Part shown: positions 1-11,949 of the stretch, piece by piece
Position numbering within the stretch: position 1 is the first letter of the stretch
How the letters are laid out: every line of letters starts with the position of its first letter
Source of the DNA: Trichodelitschia bisporula
Taxonomy: Eukaryota; Ascomycota; Dothideomycetes; Phaeotrichales; Phaeotrichaceae
NCBI GenBank assembly: GCA_010356995.1
Contig: ML996687.1
Location: 1,769,148 to 1,833,147, forward strand
DNA length: 64,000 nucleotides
Direction of reading: 5' to 3'
Position numbers and translations under genes: made by a program
Notes under the pieces: model-generated
What the model was told of the DNA's origin: nothing
The model's input: only the letters and a program-made list of their open reading frames with translations
Database searches by the model: none

Positions 1-1
1 C

Positions 2-2014
2 GGTCCTGCACCGAATCGGCCACTTTCCCCCGTATCTGCGGCCACCGGAAGCCGTGCACCACGAAGCAACTATGGCTCCTTCGATCAGCGAGCCGGAAGT
101 CCTGCGCTCCACGAGAACCTCGAAATAGTCAAGAGACACTTAGCTGGGCCCTCTCACCACTCATCAAACCAGAATCTGAGGGGCGCTGGAGACTACCATA
201 CGGAAGCGTTTGAGCAGAGGGAGAGCGAACTGATTGCCCCCGGCCTAGATAATGATGAGTTCTCGAGTCTACGGTTGCAGGGTGGAGACGTGACTCGTCC
301 CATTTACCGGCTTGTCGAACAGCAACAAGTTGAGGCTCATGATCCACGACTGCGTCGGAAGAGCTTCCACTTTGACCCGCCGCCACCTGAGGAAGAAGTC
401 CTGAACATTCGTTCTATCAAGCAACCCGGCGGCTTTAGACGCAACTATATTCGGAGAGCTGTTGGAAGTCCTTCACCCCACCGGTATGAGGAAGGAGAGC
501 CTAGCGACCGTGGCTCACGACAGCCTCCTCAAATTCTGACGACGAGCTTCATCGAATTCCTGAGTCTCTATGGCCACTTTGCTGGTGAAGAGCTGGAAGA
601 AGAGGAAGAGGACACGGATGACTTCTTCTCGTCGGATGCATTCGCGGATCGCGGAGTAGAAGGAGAGGAGTCGGGGGACGAAACGTATGGCGAGGAGAGC
701 GGCTTGCTGAGTACTCCGGCAAAGCGGAGGAGAAGGCGCAAAGAAAAGGTTGTGCACGGAGCCAGCCCCAAGGGTGCCCTGCTGCTGCTCCTGAAGTCTT
801 TTGTAGGGACAGGAGTTCTGTTTCTGCCAAAAGCCTTCCTCAACGGCGGCATGCTCTTCAGCAGTTTGGTCCTCCTTGGTGTCGCCGCTTTGAGCTACTA
901 CTGCTTCCTTTTGCTGGTCTCGACCCGAATAAAGGTTCCTGCTTCCTTTGGCGAGATGGGTAACCAACTTTACGGAAAGCCTCTTCGCTTTATGATCAAC
1001 TTTTCCCTCGTCATCAGCCAAATCGGGTTCTCCTCGGCTTACATTGTCTTTGTGTCCGAAAACTTGCAGGCCTTCGTGCTGGCCGTCACGAAGTGCAAAA
1101 CATCCATCGATGTCAAGTGGTTCATCCTGATGCAAATGGTCATCTTTTTGCCGCTATCGCTATACCGCAACATCCAGAACATCCAGAAAATCGCCATTGT
1201 TGCCGACGTCTTCATTCTCCTTGGTCTGCTGTACCTGTACTATTTCGACATCTTCACAATTGCTACGCAGCATGGAATCTCGGACATTGCCTTGTTCAAC
1301 CAAAACGACTGGACGCTGTTCATCGGCACGGCTATTTTCACCTTTGAGGGTATTGGCTTGATCATTCCCATTCAGGAAAGCATGCGACACCCTGCGAAGT
1401 TCCCTGGCGTCCTTGGAATCGTCATGGTCATCATAACCGTGGTGTTCACAAGCATGGGGGCGCTCTCATACGCGGCTTATGGCTCAAAGACGAAGACGGT
1501 AGTCATTTTGAACATGCCGCAGGACAGCAAGTTTGTGAATGGCGTCCAGTTCATCTACTCACTCGCGATTCTCTTGTCAACGCCGCTCCAATTCTTCCCT
1601 GCCATTGAGATTACATCAATGGCTCTCTTCACCAAGACTGGGAAGAACAACCCGTACATCAAGTGGAAGAAGAATATCTTTCGCTTTTTTATGGTTGTTC
1701 TGTGCGCCGCGATTGCGTGGGTCGGAGCTGATGACCTGGACAAGTTCGTGGCTCTTGTCGGCAGCTTCGCCTGCATCCCACTTGTTTACATCTACCCTGT
1801 AAGTTTAATAGTTTTCGGTTTGCAGAACTATGCTGACTGCTCATAGCCAATGCTCCACCTTAAGGCACTATCCCGTACCCGATTACACAGGCTGGCGGAT
1901 ATTGGCTTGATAATCTTCGGTGTCATCGGGATGGTATACACGACAACGCTGACCGTTAAGAGCTGGGTGTCCGGCCCTTCTGTGAAGCCTCCTGGGTACT
2001 GCAGCGACAAATAA
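2..2014 (+). CDS. Vacuolar amino-acid transporter, AVT3/AVT4-like (5' end outside window)
   Basis: Exons 2-1798 and 1847-2014. The frame is open from the first bases of the window, so the true start lies upstream; no ATG is needed near 275. The N-terminal ~250 residues are hydrophilic and Ser/Glu-rich, with an acidic run near 590-625. The Aa_trans permease domain begins near 765: the motif GTGVLFLPKAF closes the first helix, and about ten more hydrophobic helices follow. The 48-nt intron starts GTAAGT, carries CTGAC and ends CATAG; skipping it joins IYP to PMLHLK and restores a last helix ending at PGYCSDK. Family knowledge: AVT3/4 export neutral and basic amino acids from the vacuole, and a long cytosolic N-terminus is usual. 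The substrate cannot be read from the sequence. Confidence 0.85.
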
Positions 2015-2954
2015 GTTTCCTTCGTGTTTTGCATTTGGCATTCGATACTGGAAGAGCGACGGAGTGCAAAGGCATGGGTGTTTATGTCGATTGTACAGTT
2101 GTTTTTGAAAGCGTAGATTTAGAGCTCGGCTGTGGGCGGCCCAATACATGTAGCAGTGAGCATCTAGTGATAAGCATAGCATCCGGATTGAACGATTAAA
2201 AGATAACACCATGCACATCGTATCCTGCCGCTCTTCAGTGCGGACGCGCTCAAGCCAAATGTGCATCCAAGGGCCAAGGGGGCCAAGGCCAAGGCGAATC
2301 TCGGTCGGTCGGGACGGACAATTGTTCTGCCGCAAGTTGTTCCAGGGCGGCATAAAAAGCTGGCGGAGCAACAGAATCTTCTCCTCTTCACGAACAACGC
2401 AAACAAAGAACACTCACTAAAAAGCATTTTCGACTTCGAGACGCCCGTCGCGCAAGCGATGTGAGGCTTCCATGAAAACGAAAACCGTCAGCTGAGTGGA
2501 GAACACATTTTGCGGCAGATCTTGGGTGCGGTCTCCTTCTCCCTAATGGGCATGTGGAGGAGAGCGCAATGATCAGCTGTACATACCGAGGGATTCGCAT
2601 AGAATTTGAGAATAGAATCATGAGAATAGCATATGCAGTTCAAGATGCTATTTTCCTGTGACATTGCCAGCCATTTTTCCAAGCATTAAGGCTGCATGCT
2701 TACGTGCAACTTCCTGAGCGACACCATCTAAGTGACAATCTTTGCATCGCCACAGCCGAACTGCTGTGCCACAGCCCCTCCGCTTTTCTCGCGCCAAGAT
2801 TTCGAACCGAAGTGGCGGACAATTTCTCTATGCACCACAGAACCGCCGACCTAACGACTACACCCCCCAACCACCCACTACCCCACCACAACTATCTTGC
2901 GCACCACCACCACCCTTTCTCACCGTAAAGTTTCCTCGGTCGCCTTCGCTCATC
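2015..2954. other. Intergenic region, transporter to eIF3m
   Basis: The 3' flank of the transporter and the promoter/leader of eIF3m. The last ~100 bases are C/A-rich (repeated CCACCA), a typical fungal leader. Short G/C-rich repeats of GGCCAAG lie near 2272-2296. I see no gene or tRNA. Confidence 0.6.
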
Positions 2955-4329
2955 ATGCCGGGGCCTGCAAACACCCTCCTCATCGAGGGCACGACCGAAG
3001 AACTCATCGATGAGCTCGCACAGTACATTGATAACCTCCGCAAGTCCCAAAATGGCGAGGGTCCTGCGATATCACAGGAAGTGAACAACCTGGTGCAGGA
3101 GAAGAAAATGGAGGAGGCTCTTAAGAAGCTGGTGACAGCCAGCGCTGTACTCAACACGGCGCCAGAGAAGGGTACAGAACCGTGACCACAGTTGTCGCGC
3201 AGCGCACAAACGCTAATACATGGCTGCAGAAATCATCGCGGCGTACAATCTTCTCCTACACATCACGAGGCAGGCGCCAAAGCCTGAGATGTTCCTCCCG
3301 AAGATTTGCTCGAATCTCACCAAGCCGATTCCCTCCTCTCCGAACAACGGTGCCGGAATTGCCCTCGCCATCCTCAGCACCATCTTCAATATCACCTCAC
3401 CTGACAAAGAGACCCGGTTTCACATCTTCATGGGCATACTGTCTGTGATCCGCTCCAGCTCCAACTTCGAGACCCTGAAGCCACAACTGAAGAACATCGA
3501 GGCCTGGCTCGCGGCGTGGGAAATTGACGATGAAGATCAGCGCAAGCTCTACCTCGAGGTCGCCGAAGCTGCGCTCGCCAGCGGTGAGGGTAACGAAGCA
3601 TACGGGTATCTTATTCGTGCTCTGCGCACCGTCCCTACCGACGAGAGCAGCAGCGAAGAGGCTCGCAAGTTGGCGCTCCGCGCCCTCAAATTCGCTCTCA
3701 TTCACCCGGCACATTTTGACTTCCAGGACCTCACCTCGCTCGATGCTATCCAGGCTCTACGCAAGTCAGACCCCGTGCACTTCGAGCTGCTCGAGATCTT
3801 CACGTCAGAGATGCTGGATGATTTCAATGACTTCAAGGATGAGCACGACGACTGGATAGAGAGCCAGAACCTCGACAGAGACGCCCTCAACCGGAAGATG
3901 CGTCTGCTGACGCTGACTTCGCTTGCGGCCCAGGCTAGCCAGACTCGCGCACTGCCCTATGCACATATCGCCAAGGCGCTGCAGGTCCCCACCGAGGACG
4001 TGGAGATGTGGGTCATTGACGTGATCCGCGCCGGACTCGTCGAGGGCAAGCTGAGCCAGCTGAATCAGCAGTTCCTCATTCACCGTAGCACATACCGCGT
4101 GTTCGGTGAGAACCAGTGGCGCGAGGTGGCTGCACGCCTGGATATGTGGCGGAAGAGTCTTATCGGTGTCTTGGGCGTCGTTCGGCAAGAGAAGGAGAAC
4201 TTCATCATCCAGAAGGAACAGGAGATGAGGGATCTGGAGGCCAAAGCCAACGGCACGAACCAGGGCGGCGGCGGTGGTGGAAACTACCGGAATCGGCAAC
4301 CCAGAACTGTCGAGGTAGAAGCGGACTGA
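2955..4329 (+). CDS. Translation initiation factor eIF3 subunit m
   Basis: Exons 2955-3171 and 3230-4329, 438 aa. The 58-nt intron begins GTACAG, has a perfect CTAAT branch site and ends CTGCAG. Removing it joins APEK to EIIAAYNLL, as in other fungal eIF3m proteins. The N-terminal helical repeats start MPGPANTLLIEGTTEELIDE, and a PCI domain follows in the C-terminal half; the winged-helix part includes ALQVPTEDVEMWVIDVIRAG and VEGKLSQL. The tail is Gly-rich. Role: a structural subunit of the eIF3 complex that assembles the 43S preinitiation complex in the cytosol. The ATG at 2955 is the first in the spliced frame that matches the family start. Its 3' end faces URA6 (convergent). Confidence 0.93.
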
Positions 4330-4655
4330 GGTACGGAATCGTTTTCTTTGGCGTTCGCTGGCATCCCCATGGGCTGTGTTTCAATGGCTTCCATTACATA
4401 GGGCGGCGAGAGAAGGCCTAGACCTTTGCTTTTAAGCATGATGACCGAGGGACAACGAATCACTCTATGACTTGACGCTGCTATTGGTGTCAAAGCCTCA
4501 TTCCTAAAAAGAAACCCACTGTTGTCTAAGCGACTGAAGCATCATAATGCCCTGTATTCTGCCACTGCTCCACGCTAGGAACGATAGTACGCAAATCCAA
4601 ATCAAGAGATGGCCGTGACCATGTCTTTTCAAATCTATGTACAGGGCCGTCGGCG
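4330..4655. other. Convergent 3' flanks of eIF3m and UMP kinase
   Basis: 326 bases between two stop codons on opposite strands. AT-rich 3'-UTR-like sequence; no gene seen. Confidence 0.6.
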
Positions 4656-5411
<756 letters not shown>

Positions 5412-5504
5412 CTATATTCCTGTTGTCTGTCCTCACGGAGTATGTTGGTCGGCGGTGTGACGTCGGGACGAATCCAGGTCCGTTAATTTCTTTTTCTCCA
5501 CTCG

Positions 5505-5858
5505 CTAGAAGCCTCGAGGACTGATACGGCCGTCTTTAGGGCCGGTACCGGAGCGCGACTTGACTATTTGAGAGAAGAGAAGGGTGCCGGAGGCGAAGAT
5601 GAGGACAAAAGGCCAGGCGCGGATGGGTGATGGCTTTTTGGCTGCTCGGGGTGGGGAAGGGCGGACTGGCGGTACAGATGGGCTGGCGCTACTACTGGGG
5701 GAGCTGTATGCGCCCTTGAGCTGCTGATTGTTTTGGTGTGACAACGACCAGTGTGACGAGGCCGAAAATGTTCGCGGAGCAAAGATAGTAAGAGCTGAAT
5801 AGAAGGATGATGAAGGTACAAGGGGCGAGAAGACTTTGCGAGCAGGCGGCATGATCAT
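5505..5858 (-). CDS. Small mitochondrial-like single-pass membrane protein
   Basis: Single exon, 117 aa, ATG at 5858. The N-terminus (MIMPPARKVFSPLVPSSS...) is rich in Arg, Ser and Ala and lacks acids for about 60 residues, like a mitochondrial presequence. A Ser/Pro-rich spacer follows, then one hydrophobic segment (AWPFVLIFASGTLLFSQIV, about residues 81-99) and a short basic tail. I do not recognise the family; targeting to mitochondria is inferred from composition only. The absence of introns and the close spacing to URA6 (99 bases) mean an alternative splice form is possible, since GTACCTT near 5815 could act as a donor. Confidence 0.6.
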   Translation of the reverse strand: MIMPPARKVFSPLVPSSSFYSALTIFAPRTFSASSHWSLSHQNNQQLKGAYSSPSSSASPSVPPVRPSPPRAAKKPSPIRAWPFVLIFASGTLLFSQIVKSRSGTGPKDGRISPRGF

Positions 5859-6253
5859 GTTCTACAGTCTGCAAGACCCTTGGAGGCGTCGAATCTTGAG
5901 GGGTCGTTGCGGTGGCAGGCGGGGTCCTGCACGTTGGCTAGCAAAGCTTTTGAGAGGGGCCAAGGCCAACCCAAAGACCCAGGGAAAGGCCGGGAGTGGG
6001 TCCATCCCGCGTCCTCCTGTGCATCCGGAACATGTGCTATGGTTCACCTGTGGTCAATACACGGATGTAGCAGAAGGTGACCATGGAATAATGCAGCGCG
6101 TGGTGTTCACGTTTGAAGGCGTTACTCGTTTGGAGGCGTTCTCATTACGGTAGGTATCTACATCTATGTCACATGAAAAACCCCTCAAGGCTCAATGGCA
6201 GCATCCCATCATACAAAGCAGATTCCCATGTTCGCCCTTGCCGTTCGAAAACC
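5859..6253. other. Intergenic region
   Basis: The 3' flank of IDH1 and the upstream region of the small 5505-5858 gene, both on the minus strand. Contains a GGCCAAGGCCAA run near 5959 resembling the one near 2280. No gene seen. Confidence 0.5.
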
Positions 6254-7460
6254 CTATTGCGCCTCCATCTTGTCCAACACGGCGCGCGTAAACTCGTGGG
6301 TCGTGGCCGTGCCAGACATATCCCGGGTACGGCTCTTGCCCTCGGCAATCACGTCATACACAGCCTTTGAGATGCGGTTGGCATGGTCGTCGAGTCCAAC
6401 GTGACGCAGCATCATCGACGCGGAGAGCAGCATGGCCGACGGGTTGGCCTGGTCCTTGCCCTTGATGTCCAAGCCGACGTGACGGCAACCCGGCTCAAAC
6501 ACGGCGATTTCACGGCCAATGTTGCACCCGGGAACAATGCCCGGGCCGCCAACCAGCCCGGCACCAATGTTGGAAAGGATGCCGCCGTACAAGTTCGGCA
6601 TGACCATGACGTCAAACTGCTGCGGCCGCGAGACGCACTGCATGGAAGCATTGTCGACAATCATGTCGTTCGTCTCGAGAGTCGGGTAGTCCTCGGCGAC
6701 CTTCTTGAAGGTGTTGCGGAAGAGGCCGTCCGTGAGCTTCATGATGTTGGCCTTGTGTATGCAGGTGACCTTCTTGCGGTTGTTGGCAAGAGCAAACGCA
6801 AACGCAAACTTCGCGATGCGCTCGGATTTGGCCCGCGTGATGATCTTGAGCGACTCAACGACGCCGCTCACGGACTGGTGCTCCAGACCAGAGTACTCGC
6901 CCTCGGTATTCTCACGGATGATACAGAGATCCACATTCTTGTGGCGGGTCTCGTACCCAGGAATGTTCTTGATGAGCACGATCGAGGCATAGATATCGAG
7001 CTCCTGGCGCAGGGCGACGTTGAAGGACTGGTGACCGGACCGCTCGACAGGAGTATGAAGGATCCCTAAAATCACGCATTCAGCAAGTGTCGGCACTAGC
7101 CGGAAGAGTGGACAAACCTTTCAGGCCGATCTTGTTACGCTTCAGAGAAGCAATTGACTCTCTGAAGAGCTCCTCAGAGTGCTTATCGCCCGTCTCCATG
7201 CCCGACACATCCACCTGCTCCCACTCGACGGGCACGTTGTCCGCCTTGAAGATCTCCTTGACCGACTCCGACACTTCGGCACCAATGCCATCACCGGGAA
7301 TGAGCGTTACTGTGTACTTGCCGCCGAACTTGGTGGGCTTAAAGATGTCGGCCGATACGGTGGCATAGTTTCTGATAGGCGACGCGGCGCTCTTTGCGCA
7401 TTGGAGGCCAAGAGCGGACGACTGCGCTGCGGCGCGCAGAACATGGCGAGAGGAGAGCAT
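6254..7460 (-). CDS. idh1: NAD-dependent isocitrate dehydrogenase subunit 1, mitochondrial
   Basis: Exons 7460-7118 and 7065-6254, 384 aa. The intron (GTTTGT...TTTTAG, 52 nt) splits the glycine of GLKG|ILHTPVERSGHQS. The first ~33 residues (MLSSRHVLRAAAQSS...RNYATVS) form a mitochondrial presequence. Then come LIPGDGIG, IRENTEGEYSGLEH, VTCIHKANIMKL, IVDNASMQ and the GGILSNIGAGLVGGPG loop. Read against yeast, ILHTPVERSGHQSFNVALRQ fits the IDH1 (regulatory) subunit better than the catalytic IDH2. Role: oxidative decarboxylation of isocitrate to 2-oxoglutarate in the TCA cycle, allosterically activated by AMP in yeast. It shares a 668-bp divergent promoter with the Mtr2-like gene. Confidence 0.93.
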
Positions 7461-8128
7461 TGCGGAGACGTAGACGTGGCAGTTTTGGAGCCCGGTGTGT
7501 TCCTGAGTGTAGAATCGCTGTTCCTCAAGTAGGGGTGGGAGGTGATGATGGAGGAGAGGAGGGGAAAATTGGAGGGGTGTTCAGGAATGACGGGTTGTGC
7601 TGTGTGGCCGGCGCGATGGAGCTTGGAAAAGCAAGTTGAGGCTTGGTCTGGCGGGGCGGCAGGGCGTGGGGGGCCATGGGCTATGTAAAAGAAGTCATGT
7701 CACCCCCATTCAATATTGTGGCCTCTTTTTGCCAATATCTTAGCCGAGCAAGACGCAGCGGCTACCTGGGAGGGGTGACATGACTTTTCCTATAGACCTT
7801 GCCAGCAGCTTCCACTTTTTAGATCACTACACCACAATCCTAAGTCAATGTTCCAGCCAGAGGCCTCCCTATTCAGACTCGTACTTGGTGGCAACATTCC
7901 ATCGCGTCTCCAGGATGTTCCGAAGCATACCACAGTACTCTGGTCTTGCGTTAAGTCGGATGCATATATATATACCTCCAAATACCCTATCGTATGTGGC
8001 TTGGCAAGTATGAAAATGTGATCCTAATCACGTGGCAATATGGTTCTGTCAAACTTGGTCGACGCGAAATCTTTAACTCACCACCAGAACCAACATTCAA
8101 GTCAATTCACTTCTTTTCATATCTAATT
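7461..8128. promoter_or_regulatory. Divergent promoter region between idh1 and the Mtr2-like gene
   Basis: 668 bp between two start codons pointing away from each other. It contains a long perfect inverted repeat (separate entry), two CCAAT-like cores (ATATTG near 7713, CCAATAT near 7732) and a TATATATA run near 7966. No reading frame here looks like a gene. Confidence 0.5.
7692..7786. repeat. 15-bp perfect inverted repeat with nested shorter palindromes
   Basis: Left arm AAGTCATGTCACCCC at 7692-7706, right arm GGGGTGACATGACTT at 7772-7786, 65-base loop. Inside the loop are ATATTG/CAATAT and TAGCCG/CGGCTA pairs. The unit lies about 230-325 bp upstream of the idh1 start. It may be a paired regulatory site or a short remnant; no coding capacity. 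Confidence 0.7.
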
Positions 8129-8784
8129 ATGGGAACTGAGTTTGTCTCCACAGCCGACAAAAACACCGGCGCAATGGTGGACTATGACGTCGAGAAAGGC
8201 GCAGACGAAGGTGCGATTATATCTTTCCTATATGAATTGCTGGCTGATCGAAAATAGCAACTACCAGCTTCGCCGACGCCTATCACTCGGCACTGAATGG
8301 CTCGAAGGACACCATCACAACATTTTATGTCCGCAAAAATACTGATCCAAGCGGCAAACTTGTACCAGAGATCCTATGGAACGGGGCCCTCTTCACAGAT
8401 CCCGAGGAATTCACGAAGATGATCAAAAGCGGCATGCCGACAAACCACCGCTTTACTGTCCAAACGGTCGACTGCCATATCCTTAAAGAAAACTATCATC
8501 CCGATCCCCCCGATCGCAAACTCAAGCCGGAAAAGAACATGTCCATTCTTGCAATGATTAGCGGCAACTTGAGGCTTGGTGATTCGAACTCCACTGAGCG
8601 GATTGAATTCAACCAGACCGTTGTCCTCGTGCCCAATCTCGATAAACTCCTCGGAGTGGGGGCTGGCGTCAGAGGGCTTGGCCTCAGCAAGAGAGCGTGG
8701 CTGATCGAAAGCCAGATCTTTCGCTACGTTGTGATTCCCGAATCCGCTGCCACAGCGGCCCTGGCATCCATGGAAGTTGAATGA
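8129..8784 (+). CDS. NTF2-fold mRNA export factor, Mtr2-like
   Basis: Exons 8129-8210 and 8258-8784, 202 aa. The 47-nt intron (GTGCGA, CTGAT branch, AAATAG) is needed to avoid a stop and joins GADE to ATTSFADAYHSALN. The pattern SFADAYHSALNGSKDTITTFY, ILWNGALFTDPEEF, YEVQ-like FTVQTVDCHIL, KNMSILAMISGNLRLGDS, FNQTVVLVPN and SQIFRYVV follows the filamentous-fungal Mtr2 family. Family knowledge: Mtr2 (p15/NXT1 equivalent) pairs with Mex67 for bulk mRNA export through nuclear pores. The start is uncertain: 8129 is the first ATG, and MVDYDVEKG (8174) is a later alternative. Confidence 0.72.
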
Positions 8785-9152
8785 AGCCATCCCTTTCAGC
8801 ACCGGTGACAATGGGAAAATGTCATCCATTACAGGCATTCTGGCGAAACTCCAATTGAGGGCCAAGGACGTCCGATGCGGGCTGGATGCGTAAGCTTCAG
8901 CCGAACATTTCTCGACTGGTGGAAATCTATGTCTGCGAAATCTTAGTCGATCTCTCGGCACATGCACCGCAGACCGGACCTCAAGGAGTTGATTAGTACA
9001 TGGCTTGAATTGAAGGATACAGGTGATGCCACTAGAAGGAAATAGGAAACAGTGCATGATCTATCATAACATATGCTAATTAGACAGAAGGACGTGCTTT
9101 TCAATTCTCCCCCTTTCCATGCCGTACTGCTGCGATTTTGGAAGTAATCCAC
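8785..9152. other. Convergent 3' flanks
   Basis: Between the stops of the Mtr2-like gene (+) and the MFS transporter (-). No gene seen. Confidence 0.55.
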
Positions 9153-10887
9153 TTAGAGCTTGAGTTGATATCTCGGGCTTGTGCGCACGCGTTCTCCATA
9201 TTTGGAAAAGAACAGAGGGACCGGTATCATGGCCATCGCAATGAATCCAAGCAAGCTGTTTCCCCAGCCATATCCAAGCTTCTCATACATTTTGAGTCCA
9301 GAGAGGGGGAGCAATCCGCCAAAGAGAGAGCGCAGGACAGTGTTGGCAGCGACAGCAGACGCAGCGTACATGACATAGCAGTCGATGAGGTACGTCTGGA
9401 TTGTCATCTGTCAAATGCGTTAGTAACAGAAGTAGAGGGCGTGCCGGGGAATACGCACAAAGATGGTTAGCAGACCATAGCCGATCATCATGGTTCCGAT
9501 CATTGGGACTATCCAATGTACGTGATACTGGACCGTCCAGCCGTAGAGGAAGATCCCGGCCGGGTAAAGGATGATGCCAGGTAAAAGAAGCGGAATTGGG
9601 ATTCTGTGTTCAGGCTTGATGGGCTTCCCTGCTTCCTGGCGCCTTTTAATCACCCTGTCACTGAAGTACCCCATAACCCCGAGGGCGATGATCATGCCAA
9701 TCCCAATTGGAAGGTATGTCAACCCGATCTGACCAGACGTGAAATGGTAAAGATTCTGGAAGACGAAGGAAAAGGTCGTGAACAAAAAGTATAGGATCCC
9801 GTACGCAAAAGCTGTGTAGACGCAGAGGATCGAGACCAGCGGGGACAACAGCAGCATTTTGGTTGGACGAACAATGCTGCGCCAAAAGAGCTGCTTGGCT
9901 GTGATGCCTTCGTCGTACTTGGACCGCAAGGCCATGTTTCCCGTCGCTTTGCGCAAACGCGCAGCCTTTCGGGCAAGGATAACCGGTGCGTACGACTCCC
10001 GCATCAGGACAAATGAAAGAACTGTCGCCACGCCCGACTTTCGGAGGTTAGTTACTTCCGTCAGTGGAGCGATATCAAACTTACCACGATGGCTAGGAGC
10101 CAATATACCCAACGCCAACCGATGGATTCTACCATGTACCCTCCCGCAATCGGGCCAACAACAGGTCCGATCATTGGGCCCATAGCGTATAACGCCATAG
10201 CCTTGCCTCTTCGCTCAACAGGCATCATATCTGCAATGGTACCCCCTCCAAGAGTCAATGGCGCTACTCCAGCGCACCCCATGAGAAAACGGAATCCAAT
10301 CAGCTGGCCAATGTCTTTGGCCAGTGCGCAGGCAACGGAAAAGATAACGAAAAGGACGTTGCAAATGGCGTATAGCGGCGCTCTACCATACATTTCACTC
10401 AAAGGCGCGACAAGGAGGGGGCCGAAAGCGAAGCCGAGTAGGTACACCGAGACTACGAAAGTTGCCAACATCTCGCTGTCCGATTTGAGTTCACGCATAA
10501 CCTCCGGGACGCCTGGAGCGAACATGGATGATGCAAGAGGTCTGTGGGCTGGATAAGCATGTTTCCCAAGTTCGAGGTATACACTTACGTGACCAGCGTG
10601 ATGAAGGCAACGATGCCGATATTTCCCCATTTGATCCATTCGGGCCAGTTCAGGGGGTTCTCGGGGTCTTGATCTTCAGGCTGCTCCCAGCTGACGATGT
10701 TCGGGTCATTATCCTCGGTGCTGGGCTCTCCTCTTTCCTCATCCGTTCCTTTCTCAGTCCGATAAGTCCCTAAGTTTGAAGGAATGTCCGCATCATGTCC
10801 TTCCTGGAGGGCCAATTTCAGATGCTCGTCTTTCAAGTCATCGGCGCTAAAGGTGGGGTTCTGAAATTCCCCCGGCAAGGCTGACAT
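9153..10887 (-). CDS. MFS transporter, DHA1-type (multidrug/polyamine class)
   Basis: Exons 10887-10589, 10541-10085, 10037-9459 and 9407-9153, 529 aa. All three introns are 46-51 nt with GT...AG ends and preserve the frame. A ~75-residue acidic cytosolic N-terminus leads to ENPLNWPEWIKW, the usual entry to helix 1. The loop 2-3 motif is LSEMYGRAPLY, and helix 5 has the antiporter-type stretch MGPMIGPVVGPIAGGYMV. The central loop is basic (ARKAARLRKATG). Twelve helices can be counted. Role: proton-driven efflux of small molecules at the plasma membrane; the substrate is unknown. No biosynthetic genes flank it, so a secondary-metabolite role has no support here. Confidence 0.88.
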
Positions 10888-11949
10888 TGCCTGCGGAAGC
10901 CATGGTCAGCCACTTCTCTGGTTTAGGGACAGCCTCAAGGTTCTATCAAACTTGAGGATGATTGGCAGCTGAGCACTAAAGCGACCATAGTAGGGCACGA
11001 AAGTTCGTTAAGGAAGTGACCATAATAACGCCTGGGTTCTCGTAGAGCTCGCAGAAAATGAGATTAACTTACAAGGTAGTCAACCAGGTAGAACAAATTA
11101 GCTACTCAATTAATGGTCCCAAAAACCGGGTCGTAAGTAGACGGAAGTCGAGCCAAATTCCACGATATGTCTCACAACTGAGCGGATAAATTTCTTAGAA
11201 GAAAACAGTCGAGGTGACTCGGCTTCCATCTTAACTCCCTTCAACGAGGCTGCTGTTCGCAACTTGTTCTCGGGAGAGCCAGGGGGATGCATCCGATTCA
11301 CAAAGTTATGTACGGTACACTTAGATTCCAACGTCGCATGCCGCCGCTGCACGGCGCTGGGTGGCCCTAGCTACCTGGTAGTTATGTATTTGCGACTCTT
11401 TTGCATCCGATGCATATCAAGCGAGGGTCAACTCGATGCAATTGGGCACGAGAACCTGCCCGAGGTCGGTGCAGTCTTGCTCCCCTTGTTCCAGGAAAGC
11501 CTCAAAAGTCGAAACCTGGACTCCGGGGAAGAGACAGTTGCATGTATGCCGGTTCAATTCCGCGCGCGTGACGGACACGACAGGTGTCGGCGGCTCTAGG
11601 TTGTGCATCGTTTTATGTCGTTGATCGCACAAAAGCCAAAAAGGTTGATGCCCCAGCACATCTCTGGTGGCGCGTGTTCCAGAAGAGCCTCGACACCCAA
11701 GCCGCTTCCTCATCCCCGGTTGACGATCGGAGAATGTGGAACTTGAAGGCATCTTGAATCGGGTGCTGGCAGCTGGGGAAGCTGCGGTTCCGTGGGTCGG
11801 TTGCTGCTTCCGTCTCAACCTAGTTCCAGTTCTAGAACTAACCTTAGCAGGGATCTCCCCGCATTCTGAGAATGCTCAAGCTTCTATCTCTCTCAATCAA
11901 CCTCCATCACATTTCAATCCCTTCGGTCTCGAGTCTTGAATGACTGAAG
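10888..11949. promoter_or_regulatory. Divergent promoter region, MFS transporter and axis-like protein gene
   Basis: 1062 bp without a convincing gene. The last 70 bases before 11950 are CT-rich with CAATCAACC, a typical fungal leader. A short upstream ORF begins at 11939 (ATG ACT GAA...) and overlaps the main start out of frame. Confidence 0.5.

Noticed and set aside
515-1135. Antisense 206-aa frame inside the transporter gene
   Set aside because: Mirror of the coding strand's codon bias; no start context or domain.
275-1846. Transporter reading frame taken to start at 275 and end at 1846
   Set aside because: The first codon there is TTG, the frame is open upstream to the window edge, and the end lies inside an intron; the spliced model 2-2014 fits the family.
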